This document shows, in pieces, positions 11,448 to 22,713 of a stretch of 64,000 nucleotides of DNA. Both the position numbers and the translations under genes were made by a program. How positions within the stretch are numbered: position 1 is the stretch's first letter; each line of letters begins with the position of its first letter. Under the pieces are notes generated by a model. It saw only the letters and a list, made by a program, of their open reading frames with translations, searched no databases and had not been told where the DNA came from. Source of the stretch: Oopsacas minuta. Lineage: Eukaryota > Porifera > Hexactinellida > Lyssacinosida > Leucopsacidae. The stretch lies in contig JAKMXF010000338.1 of the NCBI GenBank assembly GCA_024704765.1, forward strand, positions 62,001 to 126,000, given 5' to 3'.

Positions 11448-12420
11448 ATTGACCTTCTAATAGAATTGAGCAAGTTACTAAACCCTGAAACTGTTGCACT
11501 AAATGAGAATAATTTTGATCACCTAAATGGCCATGTTAAAGTGGAAGTCAAAGTTTCAGTGTTTGACGGAAAAACCTTAGCAACAATGACGGGTAAAGGA
11601 GGAGCGCCATGTATTGCCTACAAAGCAACCCGGAGCGATATCAATAGTATTACGAAAGTGGTTTCCGGGTTTCCTTCAGATTGTTCGATAGAGGATATCA
11701 GAGAGACAATCCGTGAGTTAACCTCTGGTGGAAAAGAGCTGATGAGCTACAATACAAATTAACGGTGTGGGATTACGCACGGACCTGCAAGTGACATCGA
11801 TGTATTTCCTGCAGCACCTTTACATTCTTACGTAAGAATTTTAGATTGGTTTTTAAACCTCATTTACTGAATTGCAGCAGGAAAGTCCAAGTGGACTGAA
11901 GATCAAATGGTGCGAGATTATCGAGGTTTAGTATGCAAGCATATCCATGACCTTACGAACTTATTATTCGACCAAGCAGGAGGAAGTGGGAACACAAGCA
12001 CTGATAACATGGCAAGAACATTTTGTTCATATACAAACCCGTGTTTTAGGATCGCTTTATCATTGATAACAAATGTTTATAGAGATGCTTTGACAGAGAT
12101 TGACAAGAATCTATCTGCATTACTCAGAGTTGCTAATAGTAATGAAGTTGTCGCTGTAGACAGATTTCGTGTGTTAAGTCAAGAAACCTACGTACTAACC
12201 TTACAAACCTTCCCTAGGCATCTATTAGAAATACACTCCACCAATTCTTAGCTCATGCCCATCAGTTTATTGAGAGAAATGACAGGGTAGGATTGTGTAG
12301 TCTTTCTGAACAAGGGTTAGAACAAGGACATAAGTTGGTCCGAGAGTTCTCAACACATTTGAGCAGGAAATCAGATTTCCTAAGTGGGTTAAGTGATGTT
12401 GCAATGAGGCTCTACATCTA

Positions 12421-13334
12421 CAGTCAAGGGACAAAAGTATTCGACCACACAAATAAATTGTCATAAATTGTATACTCTTTCCCGCTCCTATATATTGTGT
12501 AGTCTATATTCGTAGCTGCTATCTAGTAATTTCCATAGAATAACGTATGTTTTTCAAGAATTTCAAAAAAATATTTTCGATTTACACTTTCTGAAGGTGT
12601 TGATTATGAATAATTATTAGATAATTATTGATAATCAAATATGTGGTAATTTAAAGCCTATGAAGAATCTATAATTTCTGACTTGATATTTGAATTCTAC
12701 ATAGGCGAGTTACCCCAGATTGAAATTTCCAATCGAATTGAACAACTTTTACCAAAGTTATAGAAGAATTCCAATTTGTCCCACTTGTGCCACCTTTTGC
12801 CCAAGGTGGCACAAGTGGCCGCTACCAAGAAGTTATTTTGTAATTCAAGGGTTAGCATAGTCATATCATTCGAAAATAGTACTTTGACTTATTCCTCCTA
12901 ACCCTAGTTGATTTCCTTGTAGTGGCGCTTTTTCCTGCCACCTGTGCCACTTTTTCAAAAAGTGGCACAAGTGGGACAAATTGGAATTCTTCTATAACTT
13001 TGGTAAAAGTTGTTCAATTCGATTGGAAATTTCAATCTGGGGTAACTCGCCTATGTAGAATTCAAATATCAAGTCAGAAATTATAGATTCTTCATAGGCT
13101 TTAAATTACCACATATTTGATTATCAATAATTATCTAATAATTATTCATAATCAACACCTTCAGAAAGTGTAAATCGAAAATATTTTTTTGAAATTCTTG
13201 AAAAACATACGTTATTCTATGGAAATTACTAGATAGCAGCTACGAATATAGACTACACAATATATAGGAGCGGGAAAGAGTATACAATTTATGACAATTT
13301 ATTTGTGTGGTCGAATACTTTTGTCCCTTGACTG
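12421..13334. mobile_element. Palindromic MITE (foldback-like), full copy 1
   Basis: 914 bp flanked by TA on both sides (12419-12420 and 13335-13336). It starts CAGTCAAGGGACAAAAGTAT and ends with the reverse complement. The inverted arms are about 390 bp each and nearly perfect; the central spacer is about 130 bp. Inside each arm tip lies a smaller hairpin: GTGCCACCTT/AAGGTGGCAC near 12787-12812 and GTGCCACTTTTT/AAAAAGTGGCAC near 12945-12969. No coding capacity. Other copies: 30999-31915 and a half copy at 59322-59640. Confidence 0.95.
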
Positions 13335-13433
13335 TATGGTTGGCCAATTCTGAATGAAAAGTTCAGAAGGATCATCATTTTTTCCACCTGTGGTCAAGTA
13401 GGCCATCAAAAGAATTGTGTACAAAGCAGGTAA

Positions 13434-13800
13434 GGTGAAAACGTTACAAATAATATTGATAGTGAAAATTCTCTCCTTCAAAATCCCATTGATCAACTAT
13501 TCCTGCATTTAACATTAATTCATCAATAAGATATTCATATGTTAGTTATTCTTCAGTCACCATAGCCATTATATATTTATATTCTATTTCTTCTAATAAA
13601 AACTCAGTTTAGTGAATATCTAGATTTCTGTATCACTGTATATGGTAATTACGAGTACGTCATATATTGAAAACCTGATGTGATACAACAAATTGAAATC
13701 GACTAAAAAACCGCAATAGTCGACTAATTATTCAGTAATAATGTATTTTATAAGCCTATCTCTAAAATTGAACGCGTAAAACCATAATACTAGTAATTCG
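13434..13800. other. No gene recognised
   Basis: AT-rich DNA downstream of the RAG1-like stop. It could hold the 3' end of that element, but I found no CACAGTG-type terminus. Confidence 0.5.
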
Positions 13801-13832
13801 GAATAATAGCCTACTGTGCGTAGGTATGAAGA

Positions 13833-14490
13833 ATGTCTGATTCTGAGAAAAAGGTCCACTGGTGGCACGCACCAGAGTATTGTCTTCTCCGATGGGAAGA
13901 TTTTTACCGTAGAAATGGCATAAAGTCGCCAAAACAGTCGAATTCTTGCTCCAGATCAAAGGTCTATATCATCATCAATACGCACAATCAAAAGAACTCA
14001 GAAACTTGCATCGGTCATGGTTTGCGGAGCTATTACCCCTGATGGTCGGACACCTCTGGTGTTCATTGACAAAGGGGTGAAAATTAACGAAGAGGTTTGT
14101 GCAGAGAGCATTTTAGAGAATGCATTGAAGCCTTGGGCTGGTGAGCACTTCAATGGCACGAATTGGGTGTTCCAGCAAGATTCCGTTCCCTCCCACAAAG
14201 CCAAAATGATATCTGAGTGGTAGAAACTCCCTGTACCGGAATTTATATCAACTGAAGAATGGTCGGCCTCTTCCCCACATCCAAACCCTATGGATTTCTA
14301 TATATGGTCCATCTTAGAGTCCAGGGTATGTGCAAAGCCTCACAAGAATGTCGAAAGTCTGAAGTTTTCCTTGAGAAGAGAGTGGGATTTAATCAGTGAG
14401 GGCGTGTTGCGTGCTCCTGTCGATAATTTCTATAAGCGATTGAGCCTATGTATCGCATCAAAGGGCAATGCATTCGAAGAGCAAGATTAA
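13833..14490 (+). pseudogene. maT-like (Tc1/mariner, DD37D type) transposase, 5'-truncated
   Basis: Frames on the plus strand give an SDSEK block where the first catalytic SDEK is expected (near 13836), then VCGAITPDGRTPLVFIDKG, FQQDSVPSHKAKM (second Asp), and after a TAG at 14221 SPHPNPMDFYIWSILESR, where the third acidic residue is Asp rather than Glu. The tail SLRREWDLISEGVLRAPVDN is typical of this group. The helix-turn-helix is missing and no left inverted repeat was found; a CCAACCCTG/TA near 14593-14603 may be the right end. Confidence 0.8.
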
Positions 14491-14604
14491 TTTCGTATCC
14501 TTAGTATGTATATTCACTAATCCATTACGAATTTCAACTACTATTATTGTAAAATAAGAAATATACTAGTTTATACTTGTTGCAGAACTTATTCCAACCC
14601 TGTA

Positions 14605-14709
14605 GAATTGCATGGTGATTGTATAGGCCAATAAAATCCATAGTGTGTGTATGCTATGTAGTATATAATTTACGTTTCTCGAGGTGCCAAGACTTTTGAA
14701 TCACCCTGT
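14605..14709. mobile_element. Terminal fragment of the 61295-62625 Tc1 family
   Basis: This 105-bp stretch matches the reverse complement of 61295-61405 through GTGCCAAGACTTTT...CACCCTG, then TA. It also shares the internal part GGCCAATAAAAT and the GT-rich run. Only this end is present, directly after another element's apparent terminus, so it is a deletion remnant. Confidence 0.75.
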
Positions 14710-15400
14710 ATGGTTGTTTGGGTATTGGAATAACTAATAACCAGCAGAATATAGAATTTACAGAAAAAATTCTAAACGTATGAAAAAGATATTTTTCGAA
14801 TTTTTGTTCGTCCGGATAATGAATGACATGATGTTTTTGGGTAGCTATTGGCCAGCCTGGAAATAGATTAAATAGTTGACTAAATATAGTAACTAACGTA
14901 TATATTGATAACTTTTTCAAAATTTGTCAAACAATAGATGATGCACTTCAAACAATGAGAAAAATTCCAAATTATAACTTTTGTAAGGGGCAAACTAGAC
15001 ACCCAGAAAAGTACAAATGAATCTCTAGACTAACCTATCACTAATGAAATTGTTGTTACATTGTGTTCGGAAATTATTGGGACTGATGATAAATTTATTA
15101 TACTATGAATTCATGGCTCGTAGAGATTTCTCGTTTTAACACTAAGTTAAAATACATATAGTTGAAGAAATACCAGCATTATTATCACATTCTATCAATT
15201 ATTAATTTTTTTCCCAGCATTGTCTAAACACAATCTAATTCTTTTGGGCATTGAGGTGCAAAAGGGACGAGAAAATCTGGATCAAATGTTGCCCATATGT
15301 CCTGAATTGCCTGTTTAGTTGGCTTACAGTTTTAGGATGAAGTACAATCAACCTCCTTTTCAAAACTGCCCACAGATTCTCAATGGGCGTTAGGTCTGGA

Positions 15401-18400
15401 AGTGACCTACGTTATAATAAGGCCTGTTCACTAGTGCGATTTTTGGACCATGGATGTCGTTTAACTCCATTAAATTTTACTTCAAATAATCATGTATTTG
15501 ATGTTATTCACCCAAATCGTGAACTTAAAAATTGTTCTTAAGCGACTTTGAAGACCATGGATGCATTTAAGTCCTTATTTTTACAATAAATGTTATAGCT
15601 AGAGAAAATTAACTAAAATGTGAATCCATGAGATAAAATATTATTGGGTTTAATACTAAGCATATTTCAAATAGTGAGTGCCTGATAATAGTACAAAATA
15701 ATAAAAGATACGTATATTAAAGTGGTATGTGATAAGTTAATTAGCCTTCAATTTCTTTAATTTTCGAGTATTTTCGACACACGGTTTCAAGGGTAGCTGG
15801 GAATTCATGTTCTTAATCTTATTTGATATAAGACAGTTTGAAGTAGCAGTCAATAGTTTAGCTAATACATCCCACATGAGTGTACCACATTCGTCACACA
15901 TCACTCTCCATACTTCAGCTTGTTCATCTTCTATAAGACTTGTTGTTAACTGTATCAGGATACTTCTAGAAGGACCGGTTATAAAGTTATTGAATATGCT
16001 TGGTTGACTCTCGATAGAAGAGAATACTTTCCATAGCGTAATAATTGCGTCTATGACATCACTACTTGGCCATTTTAGTGAGCCTCGGTCAATTATTTGA
16101 ATTAATCGATATTCAGAACCTGAAGGTTCTTCAATTTCCATTTCTTTGTTTTTAGTGAGGAATAAGAGACATGATTGACATTTAGTAGAATGTTTGTAAT
16201 AGGCATACACTGAGTAGCCTGCTATAAAGGAGAGTGATTGGAGTATTTGCTTGTTTAATTCTATCCCTGAATATCCCTGAATCGCCGAGAGATACATCTC
16301 CAAGCTGAAAGACGCATGGGAGTCTTGGCCACAAGAGGATGAGCACGATTCTAAGAAGTTCTTAAGTGATATGCTATCTTCTACAGGCTTTTTCGAAAAT
16401 AATTTGAGTATGCTGGACAACTTTATTCTCCGTTCTGTTTCAAGGACCTGGCAATAGCTAATGTGGCATTGTGCTCCTGACATCATCCTATACAAGTCAA
16501 AATGATGCTCAAGTGGGTCATTTTGCAAGAACGAAGAAAGGACGTACGAATAGCCACAATTTCCAGTCAGATGGTTTACAATGCACGGGAGTGCAATACA
16601 AGAGTGACGGAAACTTGTAAAGGTTTGAGGACTTAATTTACCTCTTTTGTCAGGCATGACTCGCCAACATTCAGCCCAATCAACTACACATTGAAGGAAC
16701 ATAAATCTGGTATCATTGTAGGTAAGTGGAACTGAAAATTCATCTTTGTGAAGGATACCCTTGTTCGGAGTATTGATGTTGAATAGCTTCCTAACATTAC
16801 AAATAATGGTAATAAAGTCTGTAGTCTGTGAATTTGTAGAAGTGTGGTATCGCGATTGGTAGCTAACGTTTAATGCAGCGGCTGTAGATTCATCAAATAT
16901 CCTTAAAGCTAAAGAAACATTTTGTCGTTCTAAAGTGGAAGGCCAACAAGCTTTAGAGTTTAATCTTGGAGCTAATTTAGCAACAGAGTGTTGGTCACTT
17001 TTATATAATTTGCGAATTTCTTCGAAAACTGCAGTGCTCGCAACTTGTATGTTCTCAAAATCTGGATAAGTGAATGTTTATTATAATCTATTTGGTTTAG
17101 CCAGTTATTACGTATCGATTTGATTATATGAACAAAGTCAAAAAGCAAAAACAATGGCCGGTTTGAGTCCATAGGGTGAGGAACAATATGCTCTAGAAGT
17201 CGGCTGGGAGAAAATAACTTGAAAATGTTAACGTTCATCGGGTAATTATCAGTACATAAAACGTGTACAGAGAGTCCACATGCTTCAACATCACGAATAA
17301 CATCTTTGATGATAGGAAAGAGTACCTCAGCAGATGAGCTGGAACAGGGCAGTAAACGGACAATACTGGACCATCGTTTGGACAAACTTGATATCATGAA
17401 GGCAAAAACGGTTTTTGCAGGATCAGTAGGATTCAAAGAAGATCCAATTATCTTACCTCCTTTGTATGTAAATGTGGATTTTACATGAATTTCATCCATC
17501 TGAATCACTACATTCGTTCCCATTTGTTAAACTGAGTGACTGATTGTTTGAGATAGTTGGTGAACTCAGAATCCAAACCAAAATTAGAATATAAGCGCTT
17601 TAGAGTAGAAAGGTGCGGCAATGGTAGACAGTCCAGGGATTGAAGATATCTATAACAAACTGGCGAGATAAGCTGGCATTTGAGGGACAAGACAAGAGTT
17701 TGATGTTGTATCGCCTCATAGTTTTCGCGATCAAAGCGTTATCCAATTGGCATAGAATAAACTGAAGACTTGATAATAGAGGCTGTTGGTTTCCAGATTC
17801 TTCTCCAGTTGAAAGGGAGTCTATAGCTTTACGAATGCTTCCGGTTGCCTCTCTGACATGGCGTTGGAATGTTTCAGGAGAATTAGTAGGGGCAGAATGG
17901 TTTTCAATTTCTTTAAGCAAATCGTTAAGTTGACGAATATCATTTATCTGAGTGAGAGAAAGAGGAATGCGTATACCTTCGTAGAAACCCATAGTATGTA
18001 ATGTTTCGGTAATAGTTAACGAGCATCTAATTGCAATCAAACTGTTATTCGTTATAGAACGTTTGAGTAAATTAAAGGAATTATCATCAGAAGACCAAAC
18101 TAACCAATGATTAGGCAAACCCGAGTGCTTCGTTTTGGATACCAAGTTTTCCAGTGTGGTAATCTGAAAAAGTTCTTTGTCTTGGTTATACTGTAATAGA
18201 CTCTCATTTATTGCAGTATCAATCAAATGCTGTTCTCTCAAATATCTATCAAATCTTGGAGGTATGGTGTCAGATGACGAAGAGAAATGAAGTGGACATC
18301 CAGGTAGAAATCTTGGCACTGCATCCTTCTGCAATTTAGGCTTAGCTGGTACTTCTAAGTATGTTCCATCTAGTTGATGGATAGAAAAACTGGTCTGAAT

Positions 18401-19021
18401 TTCTTCGTCGAGGAAATGTTTTGAGCACACAAACACATTCTTTAAGTCTCTGATACCTTCTCTACAGAGCGCTCGATGCCAACGATTGACAAGATCAGGT
18501 GGACCATTTGGCAACTTAAAGGCTGGAGTATAAGGTTCTCCTGCGTAATTACTCCGACATCCGGGGGCAGAACACCTGTTGGGCATGACAAGCTAATTGA
18601 AACTATAAAAAGGAGAAATCGAGAGGTAGATTAAAGAAATGCACATAACTGATAGAACAGGGTGGAGAGCGGCATTACAGAGATAAAAGCTAAGTTGTCT
18701 AAACAACTTAGGATAAAAGTACAAGAGGACAAGGTACAACGGGTAGTGAGTACGTAAATGTATTGTTTCAATAAATTGAATGTAACAAAAAGGTTGATTC
18801 ATAAATTAATATAAATATTATGGGTTTCTAAGAAATACTTTTTACAAGCCTTCAACGAGATCCATGGTCTTTAAAATCGCCTAAGAACAATTTTTAAGTT
18901 CACGATTTGGGTGAGTAACATCAAATACATGATTATTTGAAGTAAAATTTAATGGACTTAAACGACATCCATGGTCCAAAAAATCGCACTAGTGAACAGG
19001 CCTTATTATAACGTAGGTCAC
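15401..19021 (-). mobile_element. P-like (THAP) transposon with long inverted repeats
   Basis: Both ends begin GTGACCTACGTTATAATAAG and remain nearly identical inverted for about 165 bp, running through GGCCTGTTCACTAGTGCGAT and on to CCATGGAT. The perfect 8-bp duplication GGTCTGGA lies at 15393-15400 and 19022-19029, as expected for P elements. Length about 3.62 kb. The left end carries one extra A before GTGACC. Confidence 0.95.
15737..18586 (-). pseudogene. P-like transposase with THAP finger (THAP9-like)
   Basis: The ATG at 18586 opens a THAP zinc finger (CSAPGCRSNYAG, then FVCSKHFLDEE) over about 80 residues. A 328-codon frame follows, then a shift near 17690 and another near 17520. The next frame (17523-16972) starts the RNase-H-like core with VIQMDEIHVK (first Asp), VLCTDNYPMN (second Asp), and FDFVHIIKSIRNNW, the D-x-x-H/K block of P transposases. 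The last frame (16702-15737) holds FLQNDPLEHHFDLYRMMSG and QVLETERRIKLSSI, the family's C-terminal signature. Three or more frameshifts; domain order is otherwise complete. It would bind DNA by the THAP finger and excise its own element. Confidence 0.9.
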
Positions 19022-20193
19022 GGTCTGGATTATTTGGCGGTCAATCAATTCTAAGCGGGACGAACTCCGTCTTCCACCCCTTAGCTGCTCTGCCAGTGTG
19101 TACAGGACCGTTATCCTCCTGTAAAACCCAGCTATCTCCGTATTTTGCGTTAGCCTCCTCAATAAGACACTCGCGAAGTGTGGAAATATACACCACCTGA
19201 TCGAAATGTTCTGTGAATATCCTCAGATGTGTAGTCCCAATTATCGAAATTCCATTCCAAAGATGAACTTTAGATGGATGCCTGAAGGTTGGCAGATGAA
19301 CCGTTTGTCCCTTTTTAATCCACAAGTTGACTCTTGCAGAGTCAAGCAAAACTGAACATTCATCAGTAAGAAGGTCTTACTCCAATCAAAACACTTCATT
19401 TCTTTACACCAGGCGATTCTTTTGGAAAGATGGAGGTCGGTGAGTGCTGGAACTCTGAGAGCCCGCTTGCTGACAAAGTTTTGCCTCTTTACCTGAGCAT
19501 AAAGAGTACTTATGGATACAGGAGAGCTCAATCTCGGTAGTATAGAGCGTAGAGGGTCCTCGGATTGCTTTGATACAAAGTAGCTATCCTTCTTTTGTCA
19601 TTTGCCTTGATTTTTGAAGGCCGACCAGCACCCTTTTTGTACTGAAGGCTTTTTTATCTTTTATCAGATTCAAGACACGATATACAGTCTGCTTAGGTAT
19701 TCTTGTTCACTGGCAGATATCCACTCCTTTGGTGATTCCTGCATTCTATAGTTTCTCTATTTGATTTCAACACTGTTGTTGGGTAGAGTGCATGTACATT
19801 GTACAAAATATGCAGTCTTAATGACGGAAATGGGGTCTCGAAATATATATAGGTATATTTGCTTGGGAATCACAATATTTCAACCAACAAACGAAATATT
19901 ATGTGAAATATCGAATCTATTGGTTTTCTAGCAATTATAGGAAGTGCATATATACAGTAAGGTAAATGGTTGTATAATATGCGCATTACCTGATATACTT
20001 CATGGTGATTAAAGTTAATCATGAAAAGTCCCAATAATTTCCGAACATACTGTACAATATATTTTTAGTATCAGAAGATGTTTTTCACTCTGATACTCTA
20101 AGTGGACAAAGTATTTGAATTTTTGTGTTTAATTATGCAAATATGGCGAACGATAGAAAAATTGAGCCCGTTGTGATCAATCATAAATTTATA

Positions 20194-21497
20194 CAAGGTG
20201 GTTCATAAGTTCTGTCACATTTTTTCGAGTGCGTAAATTTTCATTTCTGATGCTACAACAATAGTATTATCATATGAATATAATTACCAGATATTCAATA
20301 ATAGTACTTCATAAGTGGTTTCCTAATATATTTCATTTCAGTGTTGAATAGCTTATGGAAATCGATAGGTGTGCTGTGATTAAATTCTTTCAGGCGAAAC
20401 ATAAAAGGAAATTTTAAAATGCTCAAAAAGGCCAGGGGAAGAAGGAAGTTATTACTATGGCCATAAGAGATATTCGGAGACTGGGAAAGTTGAAGATAGG
20501 GCGAGGACAGGTGGTCCGTGTTCTGTTGTGACACCAAAGGTGCGAAAGGCGGTGCGAGAACAAATTCGGAGAAACCCAGACGATCAATGCGTATATGGCA
20601 TCAGTCCTCACCATATCCCATAGATCTGTCCAAAGAATCGTTAAAAATCAATTAGGAATCAGATCACTCATAAGGAAGACAGTGCACTTCCTTTTAAGTA
20701 AGATCATAGGAAAAGAGACCCGTTAGGAGCAAGGGTCTGCTAAAGCGGCACGCTGTTTGCGAGATAAACAACATTCACTTTCTGACGAGAAATTATTTAC
20801 GATAAAGGACGCTAAGAATGCTCAAAATGACAAAATAATAGCACCTAGTGCTCAAGCAATCCCAGATGAGCTGCATTTCATCGGGCGAGTTCAAAAACCA
20901 CAATCTGTCATGGTTTGGGCTGGAATATCGGTAATTGGTCGGAAATTCGTGATATTTGTCCCACCAGGGGTTAAAATTAATTCAATTTCAGATCGCGAGC
21001 TGATATTAGAACCAGTCCTGAAAGACCTAAACGAGTCCATGTTTTCTGGAGAGTCATTTCTGTTTCAAAAGGACGGTGCGCCTGCCTACACCCCCAAAGT
21101 CACTCAGGATGGCTAAAAGAGAATATTCCCGATTTTATCCCCAAAGGCGAATGGCCCCGCATACAGCCCCGATTTGAATCCAATAGATTACTCTATCTAG
21201 TTGATTTTGGAGGAAAAGGCTTGTGTTAAGGCCAACAACAATGTAGAATCTCTTAAGATGTCGTTGAGCAGAGAATGGGCTAAAATTCCTCAAAAAACAC
21301 TGCATGCTGCGGTTGAGGCCTTTCCTGGCAGATTAAAGGCTATAATTGGGAAGAGGGGAGGGTACATAGAATAGTGGTTATTTCTAGTATATTATTAGCA
21401 TATAGTGTTAGTCTAATTAGAACATCAAGCATGAATAGTATATTATGAATATATAAATGGGTCAACATAAATGTCACAGAACTTATGAACCATCCTG
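20194..21497 (+). mobile_element. maT-like element A
   Basis: Ends CAAGGTGGTTCATAAGTTCT (left) and CAGGATGGTTCATAAGTTCT (right, reverse complement), with TA at 20192-20193 and 21498-21499. Length 1304 bp. Confidence 0.93.
20380..21372 (+). pseudogene. maT-like transposase A, frameshifted
   Basis: The 5' half (20380-20760) shows the helix-turn-helix in several frames. From 20757 a 119-codon frame gives LSDEKLFTIKDA (first Asp), VMVWAGISVIGRK and FQKDGAPAYTPKV (second Asp). Beyond a stop at 21114 the frame degenerates but keeps NPIDYSI-like sequence (third Asp) and LSREWAKIP. Several stops and shifts. Closest relatives in this window are 13833-14490 and 26476-27779. Confidence 0.8.
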
Positions 21498-21573
21498 TAG
21501 CCAATAGGTTATCTATTATTCTATTCTGATGTGTTTTCGTACTTATTTGTTATTATTATAGATTTTCTAGAAT

Positions 21574-22596
21574 TATGCCTAAACAAAAAGAGATTCCTCG
21601 TTTTCTTCGTGAACAAGCTATTGGGTTATTCAAAGGAGGTAGTAGTATCGCGAAAATTTCCCAGAAACTCCAAATAACCTGCTCGACTCTCCAATATATA
21701 ATACATAGATGGAAAGCTATGTAGACAACGAAAAATTCGCCACTACAAGGACGACCTAGACTCCTTGGTGCGCGAGGGAAAAGACAACCTTAGTCGATTG
21801 TGAAAAGAAACAGGACATCTATTCTAAGATGTTTAACTCGCTTATTCAATAAAGGCAAGCCTAAAAATGTCTCTGAAAAAACAACATCACGAAATCTCCA
21901 CGCGGCGGACTTCTGGGCTAGGAGGTCGTGTAAAAAGCCCTTGGTATCTACTGCAAACCAGAAAAAGAGGTTAGCTTTCTATAATAAATGTAATCTTGGA
22001 GACCTAATGATTGAAAATGTGATTGACTCCAGTGAATCTAAATTCAATTTAATTGGTACAGATGGTCGTAAAAGATTACGGCGGCAAAACACGAAAGGTA
22101 CTTACCTGAGTCCACACAAACCTGTTGTAGGGGAGGAGGTTCTGTAGTGCTTTGGGATCTATAACCTATGAGAAATTAGGGCCGCAAATTCAGGTAAATG
22201 GAAGGCTAACTTCATTGACTTATATATCTGACATTTTAGAGCTCTTCTTCCTTTTTGGATTGTTTTCAGAAGGAGAAAGAAAGAAGCGTACACATGCAAC
22301 ACGATTCACCAATCCACAAAGGCAAGTCAGTTATAGAATTGTTTGGGAAAAATAAAGTCGGAGAATTAGAGTGGCGCCACAATCCCAGACCTAAATCCTG
22401 TAGAAATATATGTGATACACTTCTAAGACGAGTTCGTGAAAGATTTATTCCCCCCAACAACCTGAAGGAGTTATTTCTTGCTCTAAAAGAAGAATGGGCT
22501 AGAATCCCGATGACAACAATAAATCACCTTTACGGACCACTCCCGAAGAGATTAGACGAATTGAAAAAACAGAAAGGAAAGTCCACAACATATTAA
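21574..22596 (+). pseudogene. Tc1-like transposase, heavily mutated
   Basis: The ATG at 21574 opens PKQKEIPRFLREQAIGLFKG and SIAKISQKLQI, the Tc1 helix-turn-helix, with a TAG at 21721. A frame at 21800-22147 carries the second helix-turn-helix and a weakened SSESKFNLIG block in place of DESKF (first Asp lost). A third frame to 22596 keeps LKEEWARIPMTTINHLYG near the C terminus. The second catalytic block reads MQHDSPIHKGK (Asp expected). I did not find clear inverted repeats. Confidence 0.7.
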
Positions 22597-22713
22597 CCAT
22601 TCGGCTTCATAGATTAGTTTTTAATGTGATCAAAACGGATTAATCTCTGTCCTTGATTGGAATAGTTTACATAATGGAATATTTTTACCACATCATACAC
22701 TGATCAATACTAC

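Larger units (their letters stand above)
8821..13433 (+). pseudogene. RAG1-like / Transib-type transposase, catalytic half, split by two insertions
   Basis: Three collinear pieces on one strand: 8821-8949, 11448-12418 and 13337-13433. Piece 1 gives SPLQVIDRFGNVL, a TAG at 8881, then RHPNSCFSNQPVALICPKE, matching the PNS...PLCLML region of RAG1. Piece 2 gives GKGGAPCIAYKATRSDI (the RAG1 CTLCDATR region), RCGITHGPASDIDV, PLHSYVRILDWF, NMARTF (RAG1 NFARKL), then FLAHAHQFIERNDRVGL and SEQGLEQGHKLVREF (RAG1 LAHVPEIIERDGSIG and SEGNESGNKLFRRF); the Glu of GLEQGHK (codon 12320-12322) sits where RAG1 E962 lies. Piece 3 ends in CGQVGHQKNC and a TAA at 13431. Lesions: stops at 8881, 11760 and 11868 and one frameshift near 12215. 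The hAT and MITE both interrupt it cleanly. The N-terminal part is missing; no RAG2-like gene is visible. Confidence 0.8.
15200..19830 (-). pseudogene. Tc1-like transposase interrupted in its final catalytic motif
   Basis: On the minus strand the 5' part (about 19830-19030) contains the DNA-binding region in broken frames, then LTDECSVLLDSARVNLW-like sequence (first Asp), KVHLWNGISIIG, and LQEDNGPVHTGRAAKGW (second Asp). It ends in PPNNPD at 19030. After the P-like element the frame resumes at 15400 as LTPIENLWAVLKRRL, giving the final Glu. A TGA replaces the expected Trp before PPNNPD, and other stops lie in the N-terminal half, so the gene was or became inactive independently of the insertion. 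Confidence 0.85.
15059..20052 (-). mobile_element. Tc1-like element split by a P-like element
   Basis: Ends read CATTGTGTTCGGAAATTATT at the left and, reverse-complemented, CAGTATGTTCGGAAATTATT at the right, with TA at 15057-15058 and 20053-20054. Removing the nested P-like element and one duplication leaves about 1365 bp, normal for Tc1. Confidence 0.92.

Noticed and set aside
13620-13650. CACTGTA as a possible RSS-type end of the RAG1-like copy
   Set aside because: Only six of seven bases match the inverted heptamer, no partner end and no 5-bp duplication could be shown.
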